Notes under the pieces: generated by a model | Databases searched by the model: none | What the model saw: only the letters and a program-made list of their open reading frames with translations | Told to the model about the DNA's origin: nothing | Translations under genes and position numbers: made by a program | Part shown: positions 10,649 to 19,835 of the stretch, piece after piece | Position numbering within the stretch: the stretch's first letter is position 1 | Layout of the letters: every line of letters begins with the position of its first letter | Origin: Asparagopsis taxiformis | Lineage: Eukaryota; Rhodophyta; Florideophyceae; Bonnemaisoniales; Bonnemaisoniaceae | Assembly (NCBI GenBank): GCA_030407315.1 | Contig: JALQPE010002232.1 | Coordinates: 62,001-126,000, forward strand | DNA: 64,000 nucleotides | Reading direction: 5' to 3'

Positions 10649-12418
10649 ATGATGCTGTGGATACATTGGTTTGTGCTGCTGTTCGTTGTCGCCATCGATG
10701 CTGAAATACTGTACAAGGGCTGCGCAGCGCCGGCCGACTTGGGCGGCTATGACAAGATTGGATTCCTGCCCAATGTATGCATCCAGAATCATCATTTTAC
10801 CAATCGCAGGCATGCGTGGTTCCTGCGCAACTCGTTGGTGAGGAACACAGTTTTTACTTCGTGCACATTTGCAAATGAACGCAATGCGAGGACAAACTTC
10901 CACGGAGTGAGTTGGCAGTCGGTCACGTTTCGAAATTGCACGTTTTCAGGTGCGAGTCGTGGAAGCGTACTCTCGTTCACGCAGACATCGTTTCACAATG
11001 TTGTGTTTGAGGAGTGTCGATTTGATACAACGGCGGATGTATTGTTCTCACAGTTTGCATTGCGAAATGTGCGATTCAGCAAGTGTAGCTTTGAGTCGCG
11101 TGTTCAACTTGAATTGGGCGACTTGCGCGCAGTTAAATTTGAAGATTCTAGGTTTTTCAATGGCAGCCACAAGCGCAGTGACGTACAAGTGCTACTGTCC
11201 AAAGTGAGTGTACATGGACTGCGTTTGGTGCGTCTACATGGGCGAGCAGCATTGCGCGTGCAGCAAGCGGTAGCGGAACGAATCACGATGAGCAATGCAA
11301 GTCTAGCGAGCTTTTCATGCCATGAGCATCTAGACGATCGGGCGGCGGAAGCGCAATTGAAGGTGGAGCTGAGCAGCACTGTTATGGAATGGGTCAAGTT
11401 TTCGGACGGTGTGTACTGCGATCAAAGCATGTTTGACAGTTTAGAAGTGCGCAATGTGCAAGTGCGTCGCTATATGATGCTGCGCCGCTCACAGGTGAGC
11501 AACATGGATGTGTCAAATGTGAGCTCGTACAGCAATGAGACGAGAAGCGTATTTGATTTGTCGAATTCAATTGTACGTGGACGGCGGTTGGAAGGACTCG
11601 AGACGAGTGAGATTACATTTGCGCGCACACTGTTCCCATTGTCGATATTTTTGAAAGGGAGCCAACTGTCCACTGCGCGCATCGATGTGACGGATGCGGT
11701 GTTCAGTCAAGAGAGGGTTAATGCGGAATGTTGCACAGTGGCGTGTGCGCTTCGCGGGTGTAAGTGCGACGTATCTTTGGAGCCGACATTTTGTCCACGC
11801 GGCAACTCGAGTGTGAATGTCAACGTCAAGGACTCGTGTTTCCCGGGCGATTCCACGGTGCAAGTGGTGATGCACGACGACGACACGAGGCGTCAAACGG
11901 TGCGCATGTCGGAGCTGCGAGTGGGGCAGCGCGCGATGGACGGCGCCAACGGCAACGACAGTGCATCGGCGGTCTACTTTTTCGGCCATGCATCAGCGCA
12001 CAGCGTTGCTGTGTACGTGGTTGTTTCCACGCGCGCGGGCGCGCGATTGGCGCTGAGCGAAGGGCACACCATTGATGTGGCGCGACGCGGACTGATTGCG
12101 GCACGCGATTTGCGAGTGGGAGATCGACTGCTCGCGGCCAATGGAGATCGCGTCGCGGTGACGGCGATTACACGGGAGTTACGGCAGGGCATGTACGCTC
12201 CGACTACGAGCAGTGGACAAATTGTGGTGAACGGAATTGTTGTGACGTGCTACACGGAGAGCGTGCGATTTGACGTGGCACATGCGCTGCTCGCGCCGCT
12301 GCGCGCTGTGTTTGGCGATGGCGCGTGGACGGGCGCGATAGCGATGGCGAGAGGGTTTGCGCGCGTGTGGAAGTGGACGGAGCGGACGGACATGCGGTGG
12401 AATGCGATCGACTTTTAA
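10649..12418 (+). CDS. Secreted protein with C-terminal Hedgehog-type Hint (Hog) autoprocessing domain
   Basis: 589 codons; the ATG-ATG at 10649 opens directly into a signal peptide (L-W-I-H-W-F-V-L-L-F-V-V-A-I-D-A). Residues about 30-380 are many short units of the form F-x-x-C-x-F (for example V-F-T-S-C-T-F, V-T-F-R-N-C-T-F), like pentapeptide or right-handed beta-helix repeats. The last 190 residues resemble the Hint module of Hedgehog proteins. The putative nucleophile is Cys397 in S-C-F-P-G-D-S-T-V. Other matching elements are a V-Y-F-F-G-H-A strand, L-S-E-G-H-T-I (a T-x-x-H-like box with Ser), A-R-D-L-R-V-G-D-R-L-L-A, and a G-M-Y-A-P-T-T...V-T-C-Y segment close to the Hedgehog G-x-Y-A-P-L-T...S-C-Y block. 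Self-cleavage before Cys397 that releases the N-terminal part is inferred. No Hedge signalling domain is present. Confidence 0.85.
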   Translation: MMLWIHWFVLLFVVAIDAEILYKGCAAPADLGGYDKIGFLPNVCIQNHHFTNRRHAWFLRNSLVRNTVFTSCTFANERNARTNFHGVSWQSVTFRNCTFSGASRGSVLSFTQTSFHNVVFEECRFDTTADVLFSQFALRNVRFSKCSFESRVQLELGDLRAVKFEDSRFFNGSHKRSDVQVLLSKVSVHGLRLVRLHGRAALRVQQAVAERITMSNASLASFSCHEHLDDRAAEAQLKVELSSTVMEWVKFSDGVYCDQSMFDSLEVRNVQVRRYMMLRRSQVSNMDVSNVSSYSNETRSVFDLSNSIVRGRRLEGLETSEITFARTLFPLSIFLKGSQLSTARIDVTDAVFSQERVNAECCTVACALRGCKCDVSLEPTFCPRGNSSVNVNVKDSCFPGDSTVQVVMHDDDTRRQTVRMSELRVGQRAMDGANGNDSASAVYFFGHASAHSVAVYVVVSTRAGARLALSEGHTIDVARRGLIAARDLRVGDRLLAANGDRVAVTAITRELRQGMYAPTTSSGQIVVNGIVVTCYTESVRFDVAHALLAPLRAVFGDGAWTGAIAMARGFARVWKWTERTDMRWNAIDF

Positions 12419-12814
12419 TAACATTACAGCGGTTGACGTTAAAAACGGCCAATTATAAAGTGTAACAAGTTTGTATGGACTTGGAGGGTTGTTATGACAA
12501 ATCATTAACATAACTACCGCTGCAGAGCGTCGTCCAACACTTCGTCCAGCGTATGTGCAGCAGCCAAGCGGGCTCGACAACCAACGCGCTCTGCCGAGCA
12601 CCAGACACCGCACCCGGCTATAGCTCGCCGCGTCAAACCACGCCGCTCCACCCCGCCTCATCTCGTCGCACCGCACCGCACCACGCCCCATTCTTCTCGA
12701 CCTCCGCCCGCTGCTTTCCGCCCATTTCCTCTACTTAAATCGCCTCGATTCATCATTCATTCACTTGACAATCCTGTCACTACCACTACCACCACCACCA
12801 CCACCGCCATTAAC
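12419..12814. other. Intergenic, promoter of the PH-pseudokinase gene
   Basis: A C-rich stretch between two plus-strand genes. A TATA-like TACTTAAAT lies at about 12732-12740, and CAC/ACC-rich tracts run into the ATG. No gene is seen. Confidence 0.5.
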
Positions 12815-14380
12815 ATGAAGCTCTTCTCGCGCCATCAACAACAGCAACAACAGCAACAACAACAACCATCACCGGCACACGTCCCGCGTCGCGACCAAGT
12901 GCGCTACCGTTCGCGCGATAGATTCGAACCACGCCGCGAGCGTTCAGACACGCGTCGTGTAGAGTCGCTCCACGCGTCCCCAACCACACCCACAGTGAAC
13001 AAGCCCGCCAAACGAGAGCCGCTCACCGCCGGCGCGCGTGCTGAAAGCCTGCAAACCGGTGCACGACGTTCAGAAAGTCTGCTCAGTAGACGCGATGTGC
13101 AGCAGCCCAGGTCCAGACCGGAGCGCACCCATCGCGGTCGAACTGACCCCGCGCCGTCGCCAGCATCCCCGCCCGTAACCCCGCGACGTCCCAGACTGCG
13201 CCACGGCATGCCCCCGCTCATGATGGGCTGGGCCGGTGTGCGACCTGCCAAGGATCGAAAAGTGGACCTCCGATTCGTTACCCTGGCAGGTCCCATGCTC
13301 CGTTACTCCATCAGTCCCAGTCAGCCGATTCTTTCAGGTAGTATAATGGTGTACGGCGGTCATATTAGCACAGAGGAATTTGGACTCCGCATTCAGATTC
13401 GCTCCCCAGACGGCAAGCACAAATTGTCCATCTTCCCGGAGAATCGCACCGAGCATCAAAAATGGCGACGCGAACTCATTCGCGCCTCCAAACGCGCTTT
13501 AACTGATGACTATGAATTTCGTCAGGACATTCGCTCCACTCCCTTTGGAAAGACTAGCGTGGCAAAGGATAGAAAAACCGGCCAACTTTTCAAAGTCAAA
13601 GTCACCAGCAAGACTTCTCTCTCCGATTATCACGTTGAAATCGCACGCAAGGAGAGTGTAATCCTACTCTCCGTTCCGGACCATCGCAATATCATTTCCA
13701 TCGTCGACATGTACGAATCAGCGCGCACTCTATACATGGTGTCCGAGTACACGCCTGGACAGAAAACGCTCTCTGAAATGCTCGCCCAACCCGGTACCAT
13801 TCGTGAAACCGATGTGGCAACCATTATCAACGATCTACTCAATGCGATTCATCATCTGCACACCCATTCCATCACGCATCGTTTCATCTGTCCCGATAAT
13901 GTCCATGTTGTGTCCGGACCGGCGCCGACGAGTCGCAATAGTCGCACACCGCGCACCGTCATTAATTTTGCGCGTCTATGCAACTTTGAACTGGCGCTAT
14001 CGCGCTCCGATATGGATTCCGCTGTTAGCGTGCTAACGTCCTTCTCGAAAACGGGCCCGTTACACGTGCGTCACGCCGGCTATCTGGCACCCGAAGTGGC
14101 CGCCGGTCGCATCGGCTCGTATGCGCAGGACGTTTGGTCCGTCGGCATTATTATGCATCAGTTGCTCGTTGGCGTCACCCCATTCGGCAGCGGTTTGGCC
14201 TCTGTGTCCGACTATACAAAACTGATCTCTGTAGCGCGCGGTGCACCCAGTTTTTCCGGTCCTATGTGGCGAGGCATTTCCTCAGGCGCACGCCATCTAT
14301 GCGCCAAACTGCTGCATGCCGATCCTAACAAGCGATTCACAGCGGAGCAGGCATTGCAGCACCCATGGCTCAACCTCTAA
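12815..14380 (+). CDS. PH-domain protein with CaMK-like pseudokinase domain
   Basis: 521 residues, intronless. A run of ten Gln (12836-12865) and a basic Arg/Ser/Pro-rich disordered region come first. A PH domain lies at about 132-228 (start G-W-A-G-V-R-P, end H-Q-K-W-R-R-E-L-I-R-A). A protein-kinase fold spans about 240-521. The fold landmarks L-A-P-E-V, D-V-W-S-V-G-I-I and the final H-P-W-L fit the CAMK/AGC group. The catalytic machinery is changed: HRD-x-K-x-x-N reads H355-R-F357-I-C359-P-D-N362, so the catalytic Asp and Lys are lost; DFG reads N390-F-E392; and the glycine loop is degenerate (S-T-P-F-G-K-T-S). It is therefore predicted to be catalytically dead and to act as a membrane-recruited scaffold or allosteric partner. 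This role is inferred. Confidence 0.85.
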   Translation: MKLFSRHQQQQQQQQQQPSPAHVPRRDQVRYRSRDRFEPRRERSDTRRVESLHASPTTPTVNKPAKREPLTAGARAESLQTGARRSESLLSRRDVQQPRSRPERTHRGRTDPAPSPASPPVTPRRPRLRHGMPPLMMGWAGVRPAKDRKVDLRFVTLAGPMLRYSISPSQPILSGSIMVYGGHISTEEFGLRIQIRSPDGKHKLSIFPENRTEHQKWRRELIRASKRALTDDYEFRQDIRSTPFGKTSVAKDRKTGQLFKVKVTSKTSLSDYHVEIARKESVILLSVPDHRNIISIVDMYESARTLYMVSEYTPGQKTLSEMLAQPGTIRETDVATIINDLLNAIHHLHTHSITHRFICPDNVHVVSGPAPTSRNSRTPRTVINFARLCNFELALSRSDMDSAVSVLTSFSKTGPLHVRHAGYLAPEVAAGRIGSYAQDVWSVGIIMHQLLVGVTPFGSGLASVSDYTKLISVARGAPSFSGPMWRGISSGARHLCAKLLHADPNKRFTAEQALQHPWLNL

Positions 14381-14494
14381 AGATAGGTGAAGCGCTCGCG
14401 CATGCGATTTTGTACACAACTAAATTTAGATGCGTGCGTTTTGTCGATGTCTGTTGTAAATGTACACAAACTAAGTTAGTTTATGATATGCACG

Positions 14495-15604
14495 TCACAA
14501 GTCCAATTTCACTCTTTTCCGCGCACTACCATTCGCGTCCTGCTCGTCATCGTCTTGACCGAATCCCAACAAGTTGGCAGCACGCTTCTTCAGCTTCTCC
14601 TGGTAATTGCGTCCCAACTGTGCCTCCTCCAAATCCTCCTGCGCCAATTTGTCCAATTGATGCTCGCGAAACTTGCCGCTCGTCGTCGGATCGTTCTCCT
14701 CATTCTTCACGCGTCGTCGTCGCTTCTCCATCGCTGCAACTCGATCTGTCTCACCGGACGGCGGCCGGTCACCCATTGAGCGCAGCACATGCATGGCACT
14801 TTCAACGGCGACACGCGCGTGTTTTCCACTCGGTACCAGCACGTCTAACAACTCGCCATCCGACGGCCCGTCCATTTCGGCGCTCGCAACGGCCGTCGCC
14901 GCAACGGCGATCACGCCCGGCGGCTGCGACAGCGGCAGGTCGCTTATCATGGCTCGTAGCATGATGACGTTGGACGCCCGGTTCAGCAGCTTTCCCAATC
15001 GGTCCGTCGCATCGTCGTCCGTCGCGGGAAACAGCGGCGACAGCACCAATCGCTCGCGAATGATGGCTAGCGACCGGAGCGGATGGTAGCAGATGAGATG
15101 AAAGTTAATCTGCTGGAGGAATGGCAGTTCGATTTTCAACAAGGTATCCGATGTGACGCGTGCTGCAGTGCCATCAATGGAATAGGGTACTTGTTGCACA
15201 TCTGCTTTTTCGTCGACACCGTTGAGAATGACGTCGACGCGCGATACAAGGACATCGGCAGACATGAGTACTTCTTCGACTTTGAAAGCGGCGTATAAAG
15301 CGCACATGGCAATGACGGACGGGTTGTAGTCCATGACGGATCTGGTAAGGAAGTAGCGCTTGAAATAGGTAATTGCAGTGGCGGCGACTTTATCCGGGAA
15401 TCGAATTTGATGGACGAAGCGTAGGATACGACGCTCGTGGAAATCGCGAATGCGGGCTTCTTCGTGCATGGAGAGAATGTGCGCAGTGTCGATGGTGGGA
15501 CGCGCGGCGACGGCGGATTGATGGGCGGTTCGACGCTGCGACGCCACAGCTTGCTCGTCCATGGTCCAGAACTGGGCCTGTGTGGAATCGAGGAAGAGGG
15601 CCAT
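14495..15604 (-). CDS. CCNH: Cyclin H (CDK-activating kinase / TFIIH subunit)
   Basis: 369 residues from the ATG at 15604. The frame continues upstream without need, and the chosen start places S-T-Q-A-Q-F-W-T-M, which matches the conserved cyclin H N terminus (S-x-Q-x-x-x-W-T-F), at the beginning. Two cyclin boxes follow. Matching blocks are H-E-E-x-x-x-R-x-F, A-I-T-Y-F-K-R-Y-F-L, S-V-M-D-Y-N-P and L-P-F-L-Q-Q-I-N-F-H-L-I-C-Y-H-P. The C-terminal tail is charged and coiled-coil-like (E-K-R-R-R-R-V-K-N) with a basic nuclear-signal-like end. In the family it pairs with CDK7 and MAT1 to phosphorylate CDKs and the RNA polymerase II CTD. It lies tail to tail with the pseudokinase gene (114 bp gap). 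Confidence 0.9.
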   Translation of the reverse strand: MALFLDSTQAQFWTMDEQAVASQRRTAHQSAVAARPTIDTAHILSMHEEARIRDFHERRILRFVHQIRFPDKVAATAITYFKRYFLTRSVMDYNPSVIAMCALYAAFKVEEVLMSADVLVSRVDVILNGVDEKADVQQVPYSIDGTAARVTSDTLLKIELPFLQQINFHLICYHPLRSLAIIRERLVLSPLFPATDDDATDRLGKLLNRASNVIMLRAMISDLPLSQPPGVIAVAATAVASAEMDGPSDGELLDVLVPSGKHARVAVESAMHVLRSMGDRPPSGETDRVAAMEKRRRRVKNEENDPTTSGKFREHQLDKLAQEDLEEAQLGRNYQEKLKKRAANLLGFGQDDDEQDANGSARKRVKLDL

Positions 15605-15796
15605 GGCGAAGGGAATTGGGTTTGTACTATGGAGTGATGAAGAGTTGCATGGCGGCAACGAAGACGGTTGAGATGAGTGGCTGGTGCGAACGGAGCGTTG
15701 GGCGACTGTGTTGTGGGCAAAGAAATTGGGCAAGTCACAAAATTGTACAAATTGCAGAATAATTTGTGAAAAACTATTGTAGTAACATATCTTCTT

Positions 15797-16744
15797 CTAC
15801 GCAGCGCGATCGAGTTCGGGCAAAGTTGAAAGCAACTGTGCCGGCGCAATCGTTTCATCGTCGACAATCTTGGCGACGACAACAGTGATATCGTCCGCCT
15901 TGCCACCCTCCCATTTCACGCCCGCCTTTCGCGCAGCCATCATGAACGGCGAAACGTACGACTTGTCGATAGACCGTGTGCTGGCAATAGCGCCGAGTTG
16001 CTCAGCCAACTGCATCGGGTCTTCGGCCGCATTCACATAATTCAAAATGTCCGAGTCGGGCATATTATCGTAGAGACCATCCGTTGCCACAACCATCCAA
16101 TCGCCCTCTCTCAACTTTTGCTGAACATTCTGTCCCATCGCCAACCCGTCCTCCGAATCCGTTCCCAGCTGATACGGGCAGTTGAAGAAATGCTGCTGCT
16201 CCCTCGTTCTAAATATCATCTTACCATTGCGGAAAATCCTCACCCCGGAATCGCCAAGATTAATGCCGAACAAACGACCGGAGCGTTCCATGCCGACCAC
16301 ACACGCCGTACTGGCGCCAATCTGGTCGTTTTCCAAACTGGCATCGATGGCGGCCTTGACGGTCGCGGACGGGCCCATGTCGCGCACATTGTCCCTCGTC
16401 AGCGCAGCAAGACTCTGACTGTACAGACGCGGATCGACGGAGCGTGTTTCCGACGCGCCGGAAACGCCGTCGAAAACGCCGATGGAATTGCCCTGAATGA
16501 AGAATGCATCTTCGCCCGTGTTCTTCTCCGGATGCGCGAGATAGGTGTAGCCCGTCACAAAGTTCAATTGCGGCCCGTCACCATCGTCGCGATTCGCCCA
16601 TGGGTTTTTGAAAAGAGCCGTCACGCACGGCGCCGTTCGACTGCGCTGTCGCGTCGTCGGTAGTACACTCGGTCTGGCGCGCAATTGCGGCGTCTGGAAC
16701 GACGTTCGCAACGGCAATGATAGCGTGAAAGCGATCGGCGTCAT
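15797..16744 (-). CDS. Plastid-targeted PP2C-family (PTC7-like) protein phosphatase
   Basis: 315 residues from the ATG at 16744. This start gives M-T-P-I-A-F followed by a Ser/Thr/Arg-rich leader, a plausible red-algal plastid transit peptide of about 45 residues. The catalytic domain carries the PP2C metal-binding acidic residues: N-T-G-E-D-A-F-F, G-V-F-D-G-V-S-G, V-V-A-T-D-G-L-Y-D-N and K-A-D-D-I-T-V-V-V-A. The R-T-R-E-Q-Q-H-F-F-N-C-P-Y-Q-L block is typical of PTC7-type phosphatases. Plant plastid relatives include the photosystem II core phosphatase PBCP, but the substrate here cannot be assigned. The promoter is divergent with the SAMHD1-like gene. Confidence 0.88.
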   Translation of the reverse strand: MTPIAFTLSLPLRTSFQTPQLRARPSVLPTTRQRSRTAPCVTALFKNPWANRDDGDGPQLNFVTGYTYLAHPEKNTGEDAFFIQGNSIGVFDGVSGASETRSVDPRLYSQSLAALTRDNVRDMGPSATVKAAIDASLENDQIGASTACVVGMERSGRLFGINLGDSGVRIFRNGKMIFRTREQQHFFNCPYQLGTDSEDGLAMGQNVQQKLREGDWMVVATDGLYDNMPDSDILNYVNAAEDPMQLAEQLGAIASTRSIDKSYVSPFMMAARKAGVKWEGGKADDITVVVAKIVDDETIAPAQLLSTLPELDRAA

Positions 16745-17107
16745 TGTATTGCACGCTGGATGGATTGGTGTGATGTTTGTGGCTGCGATGCGATCTATCA
16801 ACGGAGCTGAAGTTGTGGTTGATGATGCACCAATAATTTTGTGATAGATTTTGAAATATTTCAAATGTTTGGGATATTTTCAATCCATCCACGATGACAA
16901 CAACAAAGCAGCTCTCAGATACAATTCATTGTACAAAAGCACAGCCACTGCTTTCATACATTGGCACGTACAAGAGCAAACGCGTGCATCCGAAATGGAT
17001 TCGCCATCTTCAAGTCGTGCCAATTCGCCACATCTAATCCCATATAAACCCAGACGTCGAATCATTACACGCTACTCGCAGCAATCTTCCACGCCAACCG
17101 CCACAAA
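16745..17107. other. Divergent promoter (phosphatase / SAMHD1-like gene)
   Basis: 363 bp between two divergent start codons. It contains a CCAAT box at 17020-17024 and a TATA box at 17043-17048, both oriented for the plus-strand gene. No coding sequence is seen. Confidence 0.55.
17043..17048 (+). promoter_or_regulatory. TATA box of the SAMHD1-like gene
   Basis: TATAAA lies 60 bp upstream of the ATG at 17108, with CCAAT 23 bp further upstream. This spacing is usual for a polymerase II core promoter. Confidence 0.6.
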
Positions 17108-18812
17108 ATGCCGCATTCGCCACAAGAATCTGATGTTGTATCGCTGCCAACGCGTCGGTCAAAAGTGTTCAACGACCCTATACACGCACACTTCACGTTG
17201 CACACGCCCGTTCTGGACGCCCTAGACACGCCGCACGTCCAGCGTCTGCGCGACTTGAAACAGCTCGGCGGCTCCAGTCTCGTGTTCCCAGGCGCGACCC
17301 ACAGTCGTTTCGAGCACAGTTTGGGTGTAGCCCACTTGTCGTCCAAATTCATCACAACCCTGTATAACAACAATTGCGACGCCTTGGCAACAAACCATTA
17401 TGATAATCACCGCCACTTTGTGCATTGTACTCAGCTTGTAGGTCTCGCTGGTCTGTGTCATGACCTCGGACACGGCCCGTTTAGTCATTTATTCGATTAT
17501 GACTTTCTGCCAGCCGTCCGCAGGACAGACGTGCGTCTTAGTCCTCTGGTTCGCCACGAACAGCGTTCTGTTATGTTGTTTCAACATATGGTGGATCGCT
17601 TTCAAATCGATTTGGATAGAGAGCAGATTGCACATGTTGGACAGTTGATTCTGGGTAAAGCTCCGGTCAATTCGCAAGCGTGTCTTACTCCGCGATTCCT
17701 GTTCGATGTTGTCGCCAATGACACTACTGGCATCGACACGGATAAGTTTGACTATCTGGCGCGCGATGTTTATAGTATTGGATTGCAGGGTGCTTATGGC
17801 TTTGATTATCGTCGTTTAATCAAATTTGCTAAAGTCATTGATGATACAATCTGTTTTCATCGAAAGGAGATATTTAATGTATACCATCTCTTCCAAACTC
17901 GATACCAGCTTCATCGTACGTCACCCTCCCCTTCGTATACGCCGCCCGATGTAGAACACCACTAACTGTCACATGTCCCGTCCAGCAGGTACCGTTTACA
18001 ATCACAGAGTTGCACTAAGTATAGACGCCATGATAACCGATGCACTCTTACACGCAGACAAAACGCTCAAGATATCCGATTCTATCGACGACCCAACCCA
18101 ATTTCTAAGAATGACAGACGCTCTTCTGCCTATTATAGAGTTCAGCACCGACAAAGCTCTGGAAACCTCACGACATATCCTAAACCGTTTACGATGCCGA
18201 AAACTGTACAAATTCGTCGATGAAGTTCTCCTTCCAGCAGGTATGGAACGCCAAATCAGCGCCCAGCAAATAACTACCCACCAAAGCGTCGCCGTCACAG
18301 GAGTCGACCTTCGTCCAGAGGACATTCATGTCGCCCATGTGACGCTCCATTTTGGTATGAAGCACAAAAACCCCGTAGACAACGTTCTATTCTTCAACGA
18401 CTGGTACGTACTGTCAACATTCGCAGTCTGCTTCTGAGTCGCACATTTACCACCTCGTTAACACCAACCAATGAATTGAATACACAGGGACGACGTCAAT
18501 CCAGAGCATGTCTCCAGCAAGAAAGAATCTTACGTCATGCCCGTTCGCTTTCAGGAGAAAATCATTCGAATCTACTTGAAACGCGAGACGACGTTCGACA
18601 ACAATCGCGCAATACAAGCTGCCAAAATCGCGTTCCGAAACTTCTTACGCTCCATCAATGTACACTCATCCATTACACCCGCATCTGAAGATGACGATAC
18701 ACTCGGCGCCGCACCCGATCCAGACATGCGTGCACGACTGCCGCCAACAGACGCGGCAACCGACATGAACACACGCGTCGCCAAACGTCTACGTCCCTGC
18801 ATCTCTCGTTGA
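17108..18812 (+). CDS. SAMHD1-like HD-domain dNTP triphosphohydrolase (3 exons)
   Basis: Spliced from 17108-17915, 17989-18403 and 18488-18812 to give 515 residues. Both introns (73 and 84 nt) begin GTACGT and end CAG; the first has an ACTAAC branch site. Splicing restores the SAMHD1-like run L-H-R-T-V-Y-N-H-R-V...D-A-M-I-T-D-A-L across exon 1/2 and F-N-D-W-D-D-V-N-P-E across exon 2/3. HD metal residues are in R-F-E-H-S-L-G, C-H-D-L-G-H-G-P-F-S-H and D-T-D-K-F-D-Y-L-A-R-D. Family members cleave dNTPs to nucleosides and triphosphate and limit the dNTP pool. There is no SAM domain in front of the HD domain. The gene ends 37 bp from the convergent Maf gene. Confidence 0.92.
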
Positions 18813-18849
18813 CCGCAACGACATCACGAATCGAACAGAACACGCTGCA

Positions 18850-19527
18850 CTACCCTTCGTACACGACACCATCCACACCATCCATAGCGCGCTGCAACAA
18901 ATCAGTCACCAACGGTTGCGAAAAGCCCATCACAGCACTATAGTGTCCAATAATACATTCAGTATATTTCTCAACCAACGGATGTTCAATTCGCAACCCA
19001 CCAGCCGATTGCAACGCGCCGCCATTTCGCGCCACATCCTCCACAACACTCGACGGCATCGGTCTGAAATACACCTCGGCCTCATCGACACCGAACCATC
19101 GCAGACCGGTGGCGACGTCGACGACGACCACAGAACTGACGGTGGTCGCGGGGGCGCTTGCATAGCCATGAATGAACTGCATAGCTTCATCGACGTCCTT
19201 TGGCTTGCCGAGAATGCGTCCGCGATGCGTCACGACCGAATCGCCGCACACGAGCAAGGTGCGACCGGAATCGGCGAGTGCGATTTGATGGCGTTGCTGC
19301 AATGCGGTTGCTTTGGCGTGCGCGATCGCCAGCACAAGTTGGCGCGCCTCGGGACGCTCGATGGCACGTTCGTCGATGTCGGGCGCAAGTGTGGTAAAGG
19401 TCAGGTTGAGTGCTGTTAGGAGCGTTCGTCGCGACCAGGACGTCGAGCCGAGGATCAGTTTGCCGATACGCGACCAGTGCGATGGCGGCGGCACATTGGC
19501 GGACATCTGTGGCGTTGTTGCTGGCAT
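18850..19527 (-). CDS. Maf-family nucleotide pyrophosphatase
   Basis: 225 residues from the ATG at 19527; the frame continues upstream only to a TTG codon at 19605. Maf signature blocks are L-I-L-G-S-T-S-W-S-R-R, A-P-D-I-D-E, V-C-G-D-S-V-V, G-K-P-K-D-V-D-E-A and the C-terminal S-A-G-G-L-R-I-E-H-P-L-V. Family enzymes hydrolyse non-canonical or pyrimidine NTPs to monophosphates and are thought to sanitise nucleotide pools. The variant residues do not let me choose between dTTP/UTP and m7GTP subtypes. It lies tail to tail with the SAMHD1-like hydrolase, another nucleotide-pool enzyme. Confidence 0.88.
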   Translation of the reverse strand: MPATTPQMSANVPPPSHWSRIGKLILGSTSWSRRTLLTALNLTFTTLAPDIDERAIERPEARQLVLAIAHAKATALQQRHQIALADSGRTLLVCGDSVVTHRGRILGKPKDVDEAMQFIHGYASAPATTVSSVVVVDVATGLRWFGVDEAEVYFRPMPSSVVEDVARNGGALQSAGGLRIEHPLVEKYTECIIGHYSAVMGFSQPLVTDLLQRAMDGVDGVVYEG

Positions 19528-19835
19528 GGAGGATTGTGGCGTCAGATTGGATCTATGCAGTTGACATGGATCTATGCTGCGCGTTAAGTCGCGAGATGTT
19601 GACAACGCTCCAATCAGGAAACTGGTAAATTGGTCGCGTTTTTAACGAGAATCGTCGTGGCACTACGGTACTATTTTTAAACTGCCGTGCCACGCCATCA
19701 TCTCCGAATACGTCCGACTTTATGTAAACTAATCTACGCATCATTGACAGGGAAAGAGAGGAATATAATCAAGAAGCCATCTCGACTATGCGTATCAGCA
19801 CCGCAACGACTCCACAACGAAAATGCAGCACTCCC
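19528..19835. other. Intergenic
   Basis: 308 bp between the Maf start and the end of the Cys-rich gene, both on the minus strand. A TTTAAAAATAG stretch (minus strand, about 19670-19680) could serve as a TATA element for Maf. Nothing else is seen. Confidence 0.4.

Noticed and set aside
15998..16663. 221-codon plus-strand frame
   Set aside because: Exact shadow of the PP2C-family phosphatase on the other strand.
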